A stretch of DNA of 64,000 bases, taken from assembly GCF_001748145.1 (NCBI RefSeq), contig NZ_BCQA01000001.1, positions 2,216,001 through 2,280,000 of the forward strand, in the 5' to 3' direction. Every line of letters begins with the position of its first letter. Positions within the stretch are counted from its first letter, which is position 1. The position numbers and the translations under genes were made by a program. The notes below the pieces were generated by a model. It worked only from the letters and a program-made list of their open reading frames with translations, was not told the DNA's origin and did no database searches. Positions 19,276-28,457 of the stretch are shown here, piece by piece. Origin of the DNA: Bosea sp. BIWAKO-01. GTDB lineage: Bacteria; Pseudomonadota; Alphaproteobacteria; Rhizobiales; Beijerinckiaceae.

Positions 19276-19893
19276 ATGTCGAACAAGCATGACAAATCGA
19301 AGGTCGGCGAGCTTCCGACTCGGCAGGATGAGCCGCCAAGGGTGATGGCGCTTGCGTTGCCGGAAGTCGAGCTGTCGGCCGAGAATCAGGCCTATTTCGC
19401 CAAATGCCAGGAGAAGCTCGGCTTCGTGCCGTATGTGCTGCTGGCCTACGCCCATGACGACGCCAAGCTCACGGCCTTCGCCGCGTTCTACAACGATCTG
19501 ATGCTCGGCCCTTCCGGTCTCTCCAAGCTCGAGCGCGAGATGATCGCGGTTGCCGTGTCGAGCGTGAACCGGTGCTATTACTGCCTGACGGCGCATGGCG
19601 CCGCCGTCCGTCAGCTCTCGGGGGATCCTGTGCTCGGCGAGTTGATGGCGATGAACTATCGCGCTGCCGCACTCTCGCCCCGCCATCGTTCGATGCTCGA
19701 CTTTGCGGTGAAGCTGAGCGAGACGCCCTATCTCGTCGAGGAAGGCGATCGCGAGGCGTTGCGGGCGGCGGGATTCGGCGAGCGCGATATCTGGGATATC
19801 GGCGCGGTCGCTTCGTTCTTCAACATGTCGAACCGGATGGCTTCGGCTGTCGATATGCGGCCGAATGCCGAATACCACGGACAAAAGCGCTGA
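19276..19893 (+). CDS. AhpD-like peroxidase-related protein
   Basis: 205 residues, carboxymuconolactone decarboxylase/AhpD superfamily. The redox motif C100-Y-Y-C103 with H107 (CYYCLTAH) is intact, as in the uncharacterised peroxidase-related enzymes of about 190 residues. Those are presumed to reduce hydroperoxides or disulfides with an unknown electron donor. The ATG at 19276 begins MSNKHDKSKV; the frame is open upstream but has no similarity. It is divergent from gdh. Confidence 0.88.
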   Translation: MSNKHDKSKVGELPTRQDEPPRVMALALPEVELSAENQAYFAKCQEKLGFVPYVLLAYAHDDAKLTAFAAFYNDLMLGPSGLSKLEREMIAVAVSSVNRCYYCLTAHGAAVRQLSGDPVLGELMAMNYRAAALSPRHRSMLDFAVKLSETPYLVEEGDREALRAAGFGERDIWDIGAVASFFNMSNRMASAVDMRPNAEYHGQKR

Positions 19894-20229
19894 TGAGCCT
19901 GCATTTTCGCCAAAAGAAAACGGCCAGCGGAAACCGCCAGCCGTTGAGGTAGCCTCGAACCGATAGGCCCGACCTCACCAAGCCCGGGGGGCTGGGGGGC
20001 TGACGTATCCGGAACTCGATGAGGCCGGGCCGTCGAGGCAACGAGGGGAGTTGAGCCCGGCAACTTGGCCATCGCTTGGCGCGTTCGCGGCGAAAATGCG
20101 GCGTGGCTGACGAAGGCGTGATTCTTTTCTGCCTCCCTCGATCTCTTGCCAGCGCAGCATCCGGGGCGCATCATCCTGCCCAACGGGAAGTGCGATCGGG
20201 CCCTGCCTGACCGCCGATCGGGAGGCGCT
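19894..20229. other. 336-base non-coding gap with strong secondary structure
   Basis: No convincing protein gene on either strand. The left two thirds (19911-20065) hold nested inverted repeats and a minus-strand terminator, described separately as a candidate RNA. The right part (about 20066-20229) should contain the promoter and ribosome site (GGAGG at 20221) of the DUF2794 gene. I recognise no specific operator there. Confidence 0.7.
19911..20065 (-). ncRNA. Candidate structured small RNA of unknown family
   Basis: Read on the minus strand, the order is as follows. GCCGGGC/GCCCGGC (20055-20061 with 20024-20030) encloses GTTG/CAAC-type pairing. Next come AGCCC-CCC-GGGCT at 19981-19993 and GAGGT/ACCTC with an inner GGCCT/AGGC (19946-19976). 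Last is AACGGC-TG-GCGG, TTT, CCGC-TG-GCCGTT followed by TTCTTTTG at 19911-19945, a good intrinsic terminator. No minus-strand protein gene precedes it. I could not match it to tmRNA, RNase P, SRP or 6S RNA by eye. The 5' end is a guess. Confidence 0.45.
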
Positions 20230-20598
20230 ATGAGCGAAAGCGAAACGCCGCAATCGCATGGGGCCGGGGCGGTGGTTGCCTTCCCCGGTCCGGTCAAGCC
20301 GGCGGCCGTTACCTTTGATCGCCGGGAACTCTCTGAGCTGCTCAATCTCTACGGCCGGATGGTCGCTGCAGGCGAATGGCGCGACTACGCCATCGATTTC
20401 CTGAAGGACAAGGCACAGTTCTCGGTCTATCGCCGAACCTCCGAGGTGCCGCTCTATCGGATCGTCAAGGATCCCGCCCTTGCCAAGCGGCAGGGTGCGT
20501 ACTCGATCGTCGCGGCGACAGGGCTGATCCTGAAGCGCGGCTCGGATCTCAGCCGTGTCCTGCGGGTGGTCGACAAGAAGCTCAGCGTGGTGAGTTGA
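20230..20598 (+). CDS. DUF2794 domain protein
   Basis: 122 residues beginning MSESETPQSH behind GGAGG. The conserved core runs from VTFDRRELSELLNLYGRMV through DYAIDFLKDKAQFSVYRR to VPLYRIVKDPALAKRQGAYSIV. DUF2794 is an alphaproteobacterial family of unknown function. It has no signal peptide or membrane helix, so it is probably cytoplasmic. Its 3' end overlaps the convergent GNAT gene by 17 bases. Confidence 0.85.
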   Translation: MSESETPQSHGAGAVVAFPGPVKPAAVTFDRRELSELLNLYGRMVAAGEWRDYAIDFLKDKAQFSVYRRTSEVPLYRIVKDPALAKRQGAYSIVAATGLILKRGSDLSRVLRVVDKKLSVVS

Positions 20599-21130
20599 GG
20601 GGCGGCGCGGTTCGGCTGCCGTCGCCGATCTCCTTTTGCATCAGCATCTGGTCGAGCCAGCGGCCGTGCTTGTAGCCGACGGCCTTGGCGACCCCGATGA
20701 GTGCGAAACCGGCCTGTTCATGCAGGCGGCGCGAGGCGACCGAGGCGCCGTTCCCATCGCCAATGACCGCGACCATTTGCCGGAACCCCCTGGCTTCACA
20801 CGCGGCGATCAGCGCGCTCAGCAAGGCGCGGCCGATGCCCAAGCCCTGCGCCTGCCGCGAGAGATAGATCGAATCCTCCACCGTGCTGCGATAGGCCGGA
20901 CGCGGGCGATAAGCCCCGGCATAGGCGTAGCCGAGCAGGTCCTCGCCTCTGGTCGCGACGAGATAGGGATAGCCATCGGCGATGAGCGCCTCGAAGCGCC
21001 GCAGCATCTCGCCGGCCGAGGGCGGTTCCAGCTCCCAGGAGGCGGTGCCGTTCGAGACGGCATCGGCATAGATCGTGGTGATGACGGGAATGTCGTCGAT
21101 GCGACCGTCCCTGATCGAAATGGGCTCCAT
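20582..21130 (-). CDS. GNAT acetyltransferase, phosphinothricin acetyltransferase-like
   Basis: 182 residues with the GNAT fold. ISIRDGRIDDIPVITTIYA at the start, TASWELEPPS, then the acetyl-CoA motif QAQGLGIGRALLSALI, and VIGDGNGASVASRRLHEQAGF. These are features of the Pat/YncA (MnaT) branch that N-acetylates phosphinothricin, methionine sulfone or related amino acids. The true substrate is unknown. Convergent with and overlapping DUF2794. Confidence 0.88.
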   Translation of the reverse strand: MEPISIRDGRIDDIPVITTIYADAVSNGTASWELEPPSAGEMLRRFEALIADGYPYLVATRGEDLLGYAYAGAYRPRPAYRSTVEDSIYLSRQAQGLGIGRALLSALIAACEARGFRQMVAVIGDGNGASVASRRLHEQAGFALIGVAKAVGYKHGRWLDQMLMQKEIGDGSRTAPPLNSPR

Positions 21131-21159
21131 CCGGTCAAGATGGACTGCGACGAACGCAA

Positions 21160-21191
21160 AAGAAAAGCCCCGGCCTTGCAGCCGGGGCTCG
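21160..21191 (-). terminator. Intrinsic terminator of the BI-1 family gene
   Basis: Minus strand AGCCCCGGC, five-base loop TGCAA, G then CCGGGGCT and TTTTCTTTTGCG. Strong GC stem and T-tract 28 bases after the stop codon. Confidence 0.88.
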
Positions 21192-21218
21192 CGCGACCCG
21201 CAAGGGTCGAGGTGGTGC

Positions 21219-21995
21219 TTATTGGTTGCGCGTGCCGAACAGCGACAGCAGCATCTGGAACATGTTGATGAAGTTCAGGTAGAGCGACAGCGCGCCGTTC
21301 ACCGAGAGCTTCGCGGCCGATTCCGGATCCATGTCGGAGTAGAGATACATCTCCTTCAGGCGCTGGGTATCCCAGGCGGTCAGGCCGGCGAAGACCAGCA
21401 CGCCGATCGCCGAGATGGCGAAGGACAGCGCGCTCGAGGCCAGGAAGATATTGACCACCGAGGCGATCACCAGACCGATCAGGCCCATGATCAGGAAGGA
21501 GCCCATGCCCGAAAGCGACTTCTTCGTGGTGTAGCCGGCAAGGCTGAGCGCGCCGAAGGCGGCGGCCGTGATGAAGAACACCTTGGTGATCGACTCGCCG
21601 GTGAAGACGACGAAGATCGACGACATCGACACGCCCATCACCGCTGCGAAGGCGAAGAACATGGCGCGCGCGGTCGAGGAGCTCATGCTCTCGGCCTTGA
21701 ACGAGAAGAAGAAGATGAAGGCGAGCGGGGCCAGCATCACGACCCATTTCAGCGGGCTGAGATAGATTGCCTGGCCGAATGTCGTCAGCGCCGTGACCTT
21801 GCCGGTCGGCGAGACGCCGGCGATCGCCAGCATGCTGATGCCGATGGCGGCAAGGCCGGTGATGGCCAGACCGATCGACATGTTGTTGTAGACGCCGAGC
21901 ATGAACGAGCGCAGGCCCTGATCCATCTCGACGGCGCTGGTCTGCTGTGCGCGGCCGGCACCCCAGACTGGAGCATTGCGGTCGAAGTTGCTCAT
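21219..21995 (-). CDS. Bax inhibitor-1/YccA family membrane protein
   Basis: 258 residues with seven predicted transmembrane segments, the TMBIM/BI-1 topology. The N-terminus is MSNFDRNAPVWG; helices start near residue 30 (MLGVYNNMSIGLAITGLAA). The family signature region YLNFINMFQMLLSLFG is at the C-terminus. Bacterial members (YccA, YbhL, YetJ) are inner-membrane proteins linked to calcium leak or FtsH protease control. It stands alone with its own terminator. Confidence 0.93.
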   Translation of the reverse strand: MSNFDRNAPVWGAGRAQQTSAVEMDQGLRSFMLGVYNNMSIGLAITGLAAIGISMLAIAGVSPTGKVTALTTFGQAIYLSPLKWVVMLAPLAFIFFFSFKAESMSSSTARAMFFAFAAVMGVSMSSIFVVFTGESITKVFFITAAAFGALSLAGYTTKKSLSGMGSFLIMGLIGLVIASVVNIFLASSALSFAISAIGVLVFAGLTAWDTQRLKEMYLYSDMDPESAAKLSVNGALSLYLNFINMFQMLLSLFGTRNQ

Positions 21996-22215
21996 AGAGC
22001 GATTTCCCTCACAGGTAGAATTCCGGGGCGGACATCGCCTCCGCGATTTCCACCATCGCCCAAAATCGTGGCGACAACGCGGAATATGAGGGGGATCGAG
22101 CGACCTTACAAGAGGCCGCCATGGTTAAGAGCGCCGTCTGCATAGATCATGGAGCCCGGCCTGATGCAATGGCGCGAGCGATCCATGTCTATCTCCGAGG
22201 CAAAAGCGACAGTTC

Positions 22216-24804
22216 TCATAAATTCCGCAGATGAGAAGCAGGCGCTTTCGACAGTATTTTTAGGGTTCCGAACAATCCGAACAGGACGGTAACCACGATC
22301 GCGGCAGTCGCAGCGAGGATCGCGCCAGTCGGATCGCTGACGAATTCTATCTTCATCACTTGGGTGACGACACCCCAGCCTGCCAATGCGCCGGTGACAA
22401 CGCCGAACAGGGCAGAGACAAAACCTATTCCGGCATATTCGAGGGCGTACGACGAAAGTATGAAGCGACGCGTCGCGCCGAGCGTCTTCAGGATCATCGC
22501 GTCGTATAGCCGCGCATGCTGCCCGGCCGCGAGAGCGCCTGCCAGGACCAGAAGGCTGGAAGCGATCGCCAGGCCCGAGGCGCCGCGGATCGCGGTCGCG
22601 AGCTGGCTGACAATGGTGTTGACCGCTTCGAGCGCGTCCTTCACCCGCACGGCGGTGACCGACGGGAACTCGACCGCCAGCCGGCGCAGAAGCTGCGCAT
22701 CGGCGCTTGCCGTCGCGTCGGTCCCGGAGGTGACGGTCGCGAGATTGGTGTGCGGCGCGCCGGCAAAGGTGTTGGGTGAGAACACCATGACGAAATTGAT
22801 GCCGAGCGAGCGCCATTCGATGGTGCGCAGATTGGCGATGCGCGCGGTGATGTTGCGGCCGAGCACGTTCACGGTGACGCTATCGCCGACCTTGAGCCCA
22901 AGCCCGGCGGCGATAGGAGCATCGAAGGAGACGAGCGGTTCGCCGCGATAGCCTGGCGGCCACCATTCCCCGGCGGTGATGATCGAGCCCTCGGGCATGG
23001 TTTCCGCATAGGTGATGCCGCGATCGCCATCCAGGACCCAGGCTGCCTGCTCGGAGGCCTTGATCTGCTCGGCGCGCACGCCGTTGAGACTGGTGATGCG
23101 GCCGCGCATCATCGGGACGCGTTCGAGCGTGGCGCCAGGCCTCGTTTCGGCGATGAAGCTGTCAAAGCGCGCGCTCTGGCCGTTCGGGATATCGAGGAAG
23201 AAGAAACTCGGCGCCTTGTCCGGCAGCGACTGGGTCAACTGCCGGGTGAGGCTGACATCGATGAAGGCGAGCGCCGAGAGCAGGGCGACACCGAGGCCCA
23301 GCGAGAGCACGAGCGACGGCGTCAATGCGCCGGGGCGATGGGCATTGGCGAGCGCCATCCGCAGGGCCGGGTTCCGCGGCCGCGGGCTGCGGCGGGCGAG
23401 AGCCATCAGAGTCCAGGCGACGAGGCGCAGCAGCAGGAAGATGCCAGCGGCAACGGCGATATAGATCAGTGCGATGCGGCGGTCATAGGCGAAGGCGACT
23501 GCGACACCGACGAGACCGATGAGAGCCGCAAGGAAGACACCGAGATAGACCAGCCTGGGCCGGCGCAGATCCGGCTCGATCTGGTCGCGGAACAGGGCCG
23601 AGACCGGCACGTCATGCGCCCGGCCGAGCGGCAATATCGCAAAGACCAGCGCGGTCAGCAGGCCATAGAGCGCCGCAATCACCAGCTCTCCCGGCGCCAA
23701 TGTCGGCTCGAAGGGCAGGGGCAGCAGGTCGCGAAGCGCATAGCCGAGCGCAAAGGGCGCGGCGGCGCCCAGCAGAAGACCGATCGCGATGCCGAGTGCC
23801 GCAACGATCATGACCTCGGTCAGATGGATCGCGACGACATGTCCGCCGGTTGCGCCAATCGCCTTCAAGGTGGCGAAATCAAGCTTCTTGGCCTCGACGA
23901 AGCGGCGCACCGCATTGGCGACGCCGACACCGCCAACCAGCAGGGCCGTCAGTCCGACCAGGGTGAGGAACTGCGTGAAACGCTCGAGATTGCGCTGAAA
24001 GCTCGGCGCGGCATTGGCGCGCGAGCGGATTTCCCAGCCAGCGTCCGGCTGTTGGTGACCTGCATCGGCGATGAGGCGCTCGAGGGCCGTATCATCGGAC
24101 GCCGTGGGGGGCAGCGAGACGCGATAGGTCCAGCGCACCAGGCTGCCCGGCTGGAGCAACCCGGTGGCACGCAATGCGTCCTGGGAAACCAGGACGCGAG
24201 GGCCGAAGCCGACGCCCGAGGCGATCTTGTCGGGCTCGGATACAAGGCTGGCGCGCAGCTGCACGCGTGCGCTGCCGACCGAGATGGTGTCGCCGATCTT
24301 CAGGTCGAGGCGACCAAGCAGCACGGGATCGGCAATGGCGCCAAAGCTGCCGTTGCTCTGGGACAGCAGATCGGAAAGCGGGCCAGCCGGCTCGCTGACG
24401 ACCTCGCCGATGCTCGGATAGGTGGAATCGACCGCCTTGAGCTCGACAAGGGCCGCGCCCTTGTCGCCGGCATTGGCCATGCCGCGCATCGTGGCGATGG
24501 TCGAGAGGGCGCCACGCCCCTCGAGAAAACTCCGCTCGACGGCGGTGGCCTCGCGATGGATCAGGCTGAAGGCGACGTCACCGCCGAGAATGCGTCGCCC
24601 CTCGCGATGCAGCCCTTCCGTCAGGCCGCGCGACGCCGAGCCGACGGCTGCGATGGCCATGACGCCGAGAGCGAGACAGGCGATGAAGACGCCGAATCCG
24701 CGCAGGCCACCGCGCAGATCGCGCCAGGCGAGCCGCAGGGCGAGTGCCGGGCCAAAAGGAGAGCGGGGAGGAGTGGCAGCGGTGGGCTTGACCGGAGCGT
24801 GCAT
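22216..24804 (-). CDS. ybbP: ABC transporter permease, YbbP/FtsX-like
   Basis: 862 residues with ten predicted membrane helices: one near the N-terminus, a block around 255-510, and a C-terminal FtsX block. Large periplasmic domains lie between them, the layout of YbbP/MacB-related type VII ABC systems. It lies 9 bases after the ATP-binding gene. In E. coli ybbA-ybbP sits divergent from tesA, exactly the arrangement here. The substrate is unknown; such systems usually perform mechanotransmission or lipoprotein handling rather than import. Confidence 0.9.
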   Translation of the reverse strand: MHAPVKPTAATPPRSPFGPALALRLAWRDLRGGLRGFGVFIACLALGVMAIAAVGSASRGLTEGLHREGRRILGGDVAFSLIHREATAVERSFLEGRGALSTIATMRGMANAGDKGAALVELKAVDSTYPSIGEVVSEPAGPLSDLLSQSNGSFGAIADPVLLGRLDLKIGDTISVGSARVQLRASLVSEPDKIASGVGFGPRVLVSQDALRATGLLQPGSLVRWTYRVSLPPTASDDTALERLIADAGHQQPDAGWEIRSRANAAPSFQRNLERFTQFLTLVGLTALLVGGVGVANAVRRFVEAKKLDFATLKAIGATGGHVVAIHLTEVMIVAALGIAIGLLLGAAAPFALGYALRDLLPLPFEPTLAPGELVIAALYGLLTALVFAILPLGRAHDVPVSALFRDQIEPDLRRPRLVYLGVFLAALIGLVGVAVAFAYDRRIALIYIAVAAGIFLLLRLVAWTLMALARRSPRPRNPALRMALANAHRPGALTPSLVLSLGLGVALLSALAFIDVSLTRQLTQSLPDKAPSFFFLDIPNGQSARFDSFIAETRPGATLERVPMMRGRITSLNGVRAEQIKASEQAAWVLDGDRGITYAETMPEGSIITAGEWWPPGYRGEPLVSFDAPIAAGLGLKVGDSVTVNVLGRNITARIANLRTIEWRSLGINFVMVFSPNTFAGAPHTNLATVTSGTDATASADAQLLRRLAVEFPSVTAVRVKDALEAVNTIVSQLATAIRGASGLAIASSLLVLAGALAAGQHARLYDAMILKTLGATRRFILSSYALEYAGIGFVSALFGVVTGALAGWGVVTQVMKIEFVSDPTGAILAATAAIVVTVLFGLFGTLKILSKAPASHLRNL

Positions 24805-24813
24805 GGCGAGCGC

Positions 24814-25521
24814 TCAGGCGACCGCGAGATCGGCATCGGCTTCGATCCGCCCGGCGCGCAGGCGCACCGTGCGGTCGCAGGCCGCGGCGAGCGAGAGGTC
24901 ATGCGTGACCAGCACGAGGGTGGCGCCCCGCTCGCGGCGCAGCGCGAAGATCAGATCGACGATCGAGCGGCCGGTGCTCTCGTCGAGATTGCCGGTCGGT
25001 TCGTCGGCGACGAGAATGGCGGGATCGGGCGCGACCGCGCGAGCGATCGCGACGCGCTGCTGCTCGCCGCCGGAGAGCTGGGCCGGATAATGGTCCATGC
25101 GATCGCCGAGCCCGACATTGCGCAGCTCGGCTTCGGCCCGGGCGAACGCATCGTCTGCACCCGCAAGTTCGAGTGGCAAAGCGACATTCTCGCGCGCCGT
25201 CATCGTCGGAACGAGATGGAAAGACTGGAAGACGATGCCGATCTGGCGCCCACGAAAGACCGCAAGGCCATCTTCCCCGAGCTGACCAAGATCCTGGCCG
25301 GCCACCTTCACCAGTCCGGAATCGGGCCGTTCGAGCCCGGCCATCGTCATCAACAGGGTGGATTTGCCCGATCCCGAAGGACCGACCAGCCCGGTTGCCT
25401 CGCCGGCAGCCAGTGACAAAGAAACGCCCTTCAGGATATGGACGCGGGCGGCTGCACGCCCCAGACTAAGATGGACATCCCGCAATTCGATCGCCGGGGC
25501 TGACTTATCACTCATCGCCAC
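24814..25521 (-). CDS. ybbA: ABC transporter ATP-binding protein, YbbA-like
   Basis: 235 residues. Walker [12 protein letters not shown]-loop [10 protein letters not shown], signature [14 protein letters not shown], Walker [13 protein letters not shown] and switch His in LVTHD are all intact. It belongs to the LolD/MacB-type ATPases. It starts with GTG at 25521 (MAMSDKS) or ATG two codons later at 25515. The GTG abuts the start of divergent tesA. Confidence 0.93.
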   Translation of the reverse strand: MAMSDKSAPAIELRDVHLSLGRAAARVHILKGVSLSLAAGEATGLVGPSGSGKSTLLMTMAGLERPDSGLVKVAGQDLGQLGEDGLAVFRGRQIGIVFQSFHLVPTMTARENVALPLELAGADDAFARAEAELRNVGLGDRMDHYPAQLSGGEQQRVAIARAVAPDPAILVADEPTGNLDESTGRSIVDLIFALRRERGATLVLVTHDLSLAAACDRTVRLRAGRIEADADLAVA

Positions 25522-26295
25522 ATGATCCTGTCTTCAATGCCATCGACGACGTCCATCCGCATCGCATGGCGATGGGGATGGGGTCTCAGCGCGTTGCACC
25601 CCGCCGCCCGATATGGGCGCGGTCGCGCGCTTGTCCAATCATTTGCCCGTGCTTTTTGCGCTGCGGCCTTTTGGCTGGCGCTCTTGGCGATCCTTCCGGT
25701 TTCAGCCATGGCCCAAGCCCAGACACCGCGCCCGCTCAAGCTTGTCGTACTGGGCGACAGCCTCAGCGCCGGCTACGGCCTGCCGGCGAGCGCGGCATTC
25801 CCGGCGGTGCTGGAGCAAGCCTTGCGCCAGAAGGGACACGCCGTCGATATCGCCAATGCCGGTGTCTCGGGCGATGTCGCCCAGGGCGGTCTCGAGCGGC
25901 TCGACTGGTCGGTGCCCGACGGGACCGATGGCGTCATCGTCGAGCTTGGCGCCAATGACGCGCTGCGCGGTTTCGATCCGGCGGTGACGGAAAAAGCGCT
26001 TGAAGAGATCATCACGCGGCTGAAGGCGCGCGGTATCCCGGTGCTGCTGGCCGGGATGTATGCGCCGCGCAATCTCGGCGTGGAGTATACGGGCCGCTTC
26101 GACGGGCTCTTCAGGGCACTCGCCGAGAAACACGCGCTGGTGTTCTATCCGTTCTTCCTCGAGGGCATCGCGGGCGATCGTGCGCTGAACCAGCCAGATC
26201 TGCTGCATCCGACAACCCAAGGCGTGCGCGTCATCGTCGAGCGGATTCTGCCGACGGTAGAGCGCTTCCTGGAGACCATCCGCTCGAAATCCTGA
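25522..26295 (+). CDS. tesA: Arylesterase/lysophospholipase, SGNH hydrolase (TesA-like)
   Basis: 257 residues from the first ATG. A long N-terminal region precedes a signal peptide (AAFWLALLAILPVSAMA). The SGNH blocks then follow: GDSLSAGYGLPA (Ser), the Gly of GVSGD, GANDALRGFDP (Asn) and DLLHPTTQGVRV (Asp-His). It is a periplasmic esterase of the TesA/EstA type. The first ATG touches the start of ybbA, leaving no spacer for two promoters. A start further in is possible, such as the TTG before HPAARYG. Confidence 0.9.
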   Translation: MILSSMPSTTSIRIAWRWGWGLSALHPAARYGRGRALVQSFARAFCAAAFWLALLAILPVSAMAQAQTPRPLKLVVLGDSLSAGYGLPASAAFPAVLEQALRQKGHAVDIANAGVSGDVAQGGLERLDWSVPDGTDGVIVELGANDALRGFDPAVTEKALEEIITRLKARGIPVLLAGMYAPRNLGVEYTGRFDGLFRALAEKHALVFYPFFLEGIAGDRALNQPDLLHPTTQGVRVIVERILPTVERFLETIRSKS

Positions 26296-26311
26296 TCCCT
26301 TCCGTTCCGGA

Positions 26312-26346
26312 GCGATGTGCCGCCACGGAGCAGGGCGGCGCATCGC
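26312..26346. terminator. Long hairpin after tesA
   Basis: GCGATGTGCCGCC, nine-base loop, GGCGGCGCATCGC: a 13-base stem with one G-T pair, 16 bases after the tesA stop and before the aldo/keto reductase. It has no T-tract, so it may terminate weakly or protect the transcript end. Confidence 0.5.
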
Positions 26347-26420
26347 ATCATGCCGGTCGGCCCGAAAATCGCTTCCCACCCATGAGCGCCGCTGCGCGCA
26401 ATCTCCGGAGTTGTCCGACC

Positions 26421-27476
26421 ATGCAATATCGCCGTCTTGGGCGCACCGACCTCCAGGTTTCGGTCATCTGCCTTGGAACCATGACCTGGGGCCAGCAGAA
26501 CACCGAGGCCGAGGGCCATGAGCAGATGGACTACGCGCTCGCGCAGGGCGTGAATTTCTTCGATACGGCAGAAATGTATTCGATTCCGCCGCAGCCGGAG
26601 ACGCAGGGCTCGACGGAGCGGATCATCGGTAGCTGGTTCAAGGCGCGGAAGAACCGCGACAAGGTCATCCTGGCCTCCAAGATCGTCGGCCGCTCGGCCA
26701 ATGACTGGTTCCGGGACGATCGCCGACCGACCCGCATCAACCGCAAGCAGATTTTCGAGGCCGTCGACAAGAGCCTGAAGCGGCTGCAGACGGACTATAT
26801 CGACCTCTACCAGCTGCATTTCCCCGAGCGTGCGATGCCGTGGGGCTCGAACCCGACGCGCTTCAACAAGGCCGCTTTCGAAACGCCCGATGGCGAGACG
26901 TCGATCGCCGAACAACTCGACGCCTTCGGCGAGATTGTGAAGGCCGGCAAGATCCGTCATCTCGGGCTCTCCAACGAGAGCGCCTGGGGCACGATGAGCT
27001 TCGTGCGCGACTCCGAAGCGCGCGGAGGGCCTCGCGTCCAATCGATCCAGAATGCCTACAACCTGCTCAACCGCACCTTCGAGACGGGGTTGGCCGAGAT
27101 CGCGATGCGTGAGCAGGTCGGCCTAATGGCCTATTCGCCGCTGGCCCAGGGCTACCTCACCGGCAAATATCTGGACGGCGCCAAGCCGGCCGGCGCGCGC
27201 TCGACGCTGTTCAATCGGGGCCAGCGCTACGAGGCTGCCGGCGCGGAAGATGCGGTGAAGCGCTATATCGCGGTTGCCCGCGAAGCTGGCCTGGATCCGG
27301 CGCAACTTGCGCTGGCCTTCGTGAATTCGCGTCCCTTCGTGACGGCCAACATCATTGGCGCGACGACGATGGAACAATTGCGGACCGATATCGGTTCGAT
27401 CGATGTCGCAGTTTCGCCCGAGGTCGAAGCAAAGATCGACGCGATTCACCAATTGGTCGGAAACCCCTGTCCCTGA
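26421..27476 (+). CDS. Aldo/keto reductase, Tas-like
   Basis: 351 residues, NADP-dependent TIM-barrel aldo/keto reductase. The catalytic tetrad is visible: Asp and Tyr in FFDTAEMY, Lys in ILASKIVG and His in LYQLHFPER. Start MQYRRLGRTDLQV, the motif PPQPETQGSTE, and LLNRTFETGLAEI closely fit E. coli Tas, whose physiological substrate is not settled. The ATG at 26421 is preferred over one 13 codons upstream because homology starts there. Confidence 0.92.
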   Translation: MQYRRLGRTDLQVSVICLGTMTWGQQNTEAEGHEQMDYALAQGVNFFDTAEMYSIPPQPETQGSTERIIGSWFKARKNRDKVILASKIVGRSANDWFRDDRRPTRINRKQIFEAVDKSLKRLQTDYIDLYQLHFPERAMPWGSNPTRFNKAAFETPDGETSIAEQLDAFGEIVKAGKIRHLGLSNESAWGTMSFVRDSEARGGPRVQSIQNAYNLLNRTFETGLAEIAMREQVGLMAYSPLAQGYLTGKYLDGAKPAGARSTLFNRGQRYEAAGAEDAVKRYIAVAREAGLDPAQLALAFVNSRPFVTANIIGATTMEQLRTDIGSIDVAVSPEVEAKIDAIHQLVGNPCP

Positions 27477-27585
27477 AGCAAGCGCGGCTCATGGCGGGGC
27501 GAGAAGGCGAAAGTTTGCGGAGGTTTTCCTGCAGCTCATCGCTTTTCGTCTCGCCAGAGTCACAAAAACTTGGCACTGATTCGCC

Positions 27586-28164
27586 ATGCCGAGGCTGTTC
27601 ACAGCTCTGGAGATACCCGCCGAGGTCGCCTCGACGCTGACGCTGCATCGCGGCGGACTCGTTGGAGCGCGCTGGATCGAGCCGGCCGATTATCACGTTA
27701 CCTTGCGCTTCCTCGGGGACGTCGACCGCCGCATGGCCCATGACGTCGACAGCTTTCTCGCCGATCTGCAGACGCAGCCCTTCGAGGTGACACTCGACGC
27801 ATTGGGCAGTTTCGGGGGCGACAAGCCGCGCGCCGTGTTTGCGCGCGTACAACCCAGTCGCCAGCTCGGTGAGCTCCAGGCCGATATCGAACGCCTGATG
27901 CGCCGCCTCGGATTACCGGCGGAAGGGCGCAAGTTCGTGCCGCATGTCACGCTCGCCCGGCTGCGGGACACCTCGCCTGTCGAGGTTGCCCATTACCTGG
28001 CGATGCATCCCATCGTCCGGCCGATCGCCTTCACGGCCCGACGCTTCGCCCTGATGTCATCGCGGGATTCGATCGGCGGCGGGCCCTATGTGCTTGAAGC
28101 AGCCTACCCGCTCGGCCCATCCTACCCCAACCGGCTCCCGCGAAGCGATTTCCAGCGGAGATGA
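27586..28164 (+). CDS. thpR: RNA 2',3'-cyclic phosphodiesterase
   Basis: 192 residues of the LigT/2H phosphoesterase family. Both HxTx motifs are present: H37-VT in [10 protein letters not shown] and H120-VT in PHVTLARL. It hydrolyses 2',3'-cyclic phosphate ends of RNA to 2'-phosphates and can ligate tRNA halves in vitro. The stop overlaps the next start (ATGA), so it is translationally coupled to the pterin dehydratase. Confidence 0.93.
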   Translation: MPRLFTALEIPAEVASTLTLHRGGLVGARWIEPADYHVTLRFLGDVDRRMAHDVDSFLADLQTQPFEVTLDALGSFGGDKPRAVFARVQPSRQLGELQADIERLMRRLGLPAEGRKFVPHVTLARLRDTSPVEVAHYLAMHPIVRPIAFTARRFALMSSRDSIGGGPYVLEAAYPLGPSYPNRLPRSDFQRR

Positions 28165-28457
28165 TCATGCGCAAGCGACTGAGTGCCGAAGCTCGTAACG
28201 AAGCGCTCATGACGCTGGTGGGCTGGAAACTGGTCGAGGGTCGTGAGGCCATCGCCAAGCGCTTCATCTTCCATGATTTCAACGAGGCGTTCGGCTGGAT
28301 GAGCCGCGTGGCGCTGCTGGCCGAAAGGATGGACCATCATCCGGAATGGTCGAATGTCTACAAGACGGTCGAAGTGACGCTGGCAACGCATGATGCCGGC
28401 GGGCTGACCGAGCTCGACGTCAAGCTCGCCCGTGCCATGGACGCCATGGCCGGCTGA
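28161..28457 (+). CDS. phhB: 4a-hydroxytetrahydrobiopterin dehydratase
   Basis: 98 residues, the PCD/DCoH family. The active-site signature is [20 protein letters not shown], with catalytic histidines in DHHPEW and the C-terminal TELDVKLA. It recycles the pterin cofactor after phenylalanine hydroxylase, though orphan copies may act in molybdopterin metabolism. No phenylalanine hydroxylase is in the window. It overlaps thpR by 4 bases. Confidence 0.93.
   Translation: MIMRKRLSAEARNEALMTLVGWKLVEGREAIAKRFIFHDFNEAFGWMSRVALLAERMDHHPEWSNVYKTVEVTLATHDAGGLTELDVKLARAMDAMAG

Noticed and set aside
16007..19345. 1112-codon open frame on the plus strand opposite gdh
   Set aside because: It is antisense to a clear dehydrogenase with intact motifs. 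Its sequence is rich in Arg/Asp/Gly/Ala without any domain pattern, as expected from GC-rich codon usage on the opposite strand.
19951..19970. GGTTCGAGGCTACC on the minus strand, reminiscent of a tRNA T-arm
   Set aside because: No acceptor, D or anticodon stems can be fitted around it and there is no tmRNA tag sequence. Treated as part of a structured RNA of unknown type.
23338..25416. 692-codon open frame opposite ybbP/ybbA
   Set aside because: Low-complexity charged sequence antisense to two ABC transporter genes with complete motifs.
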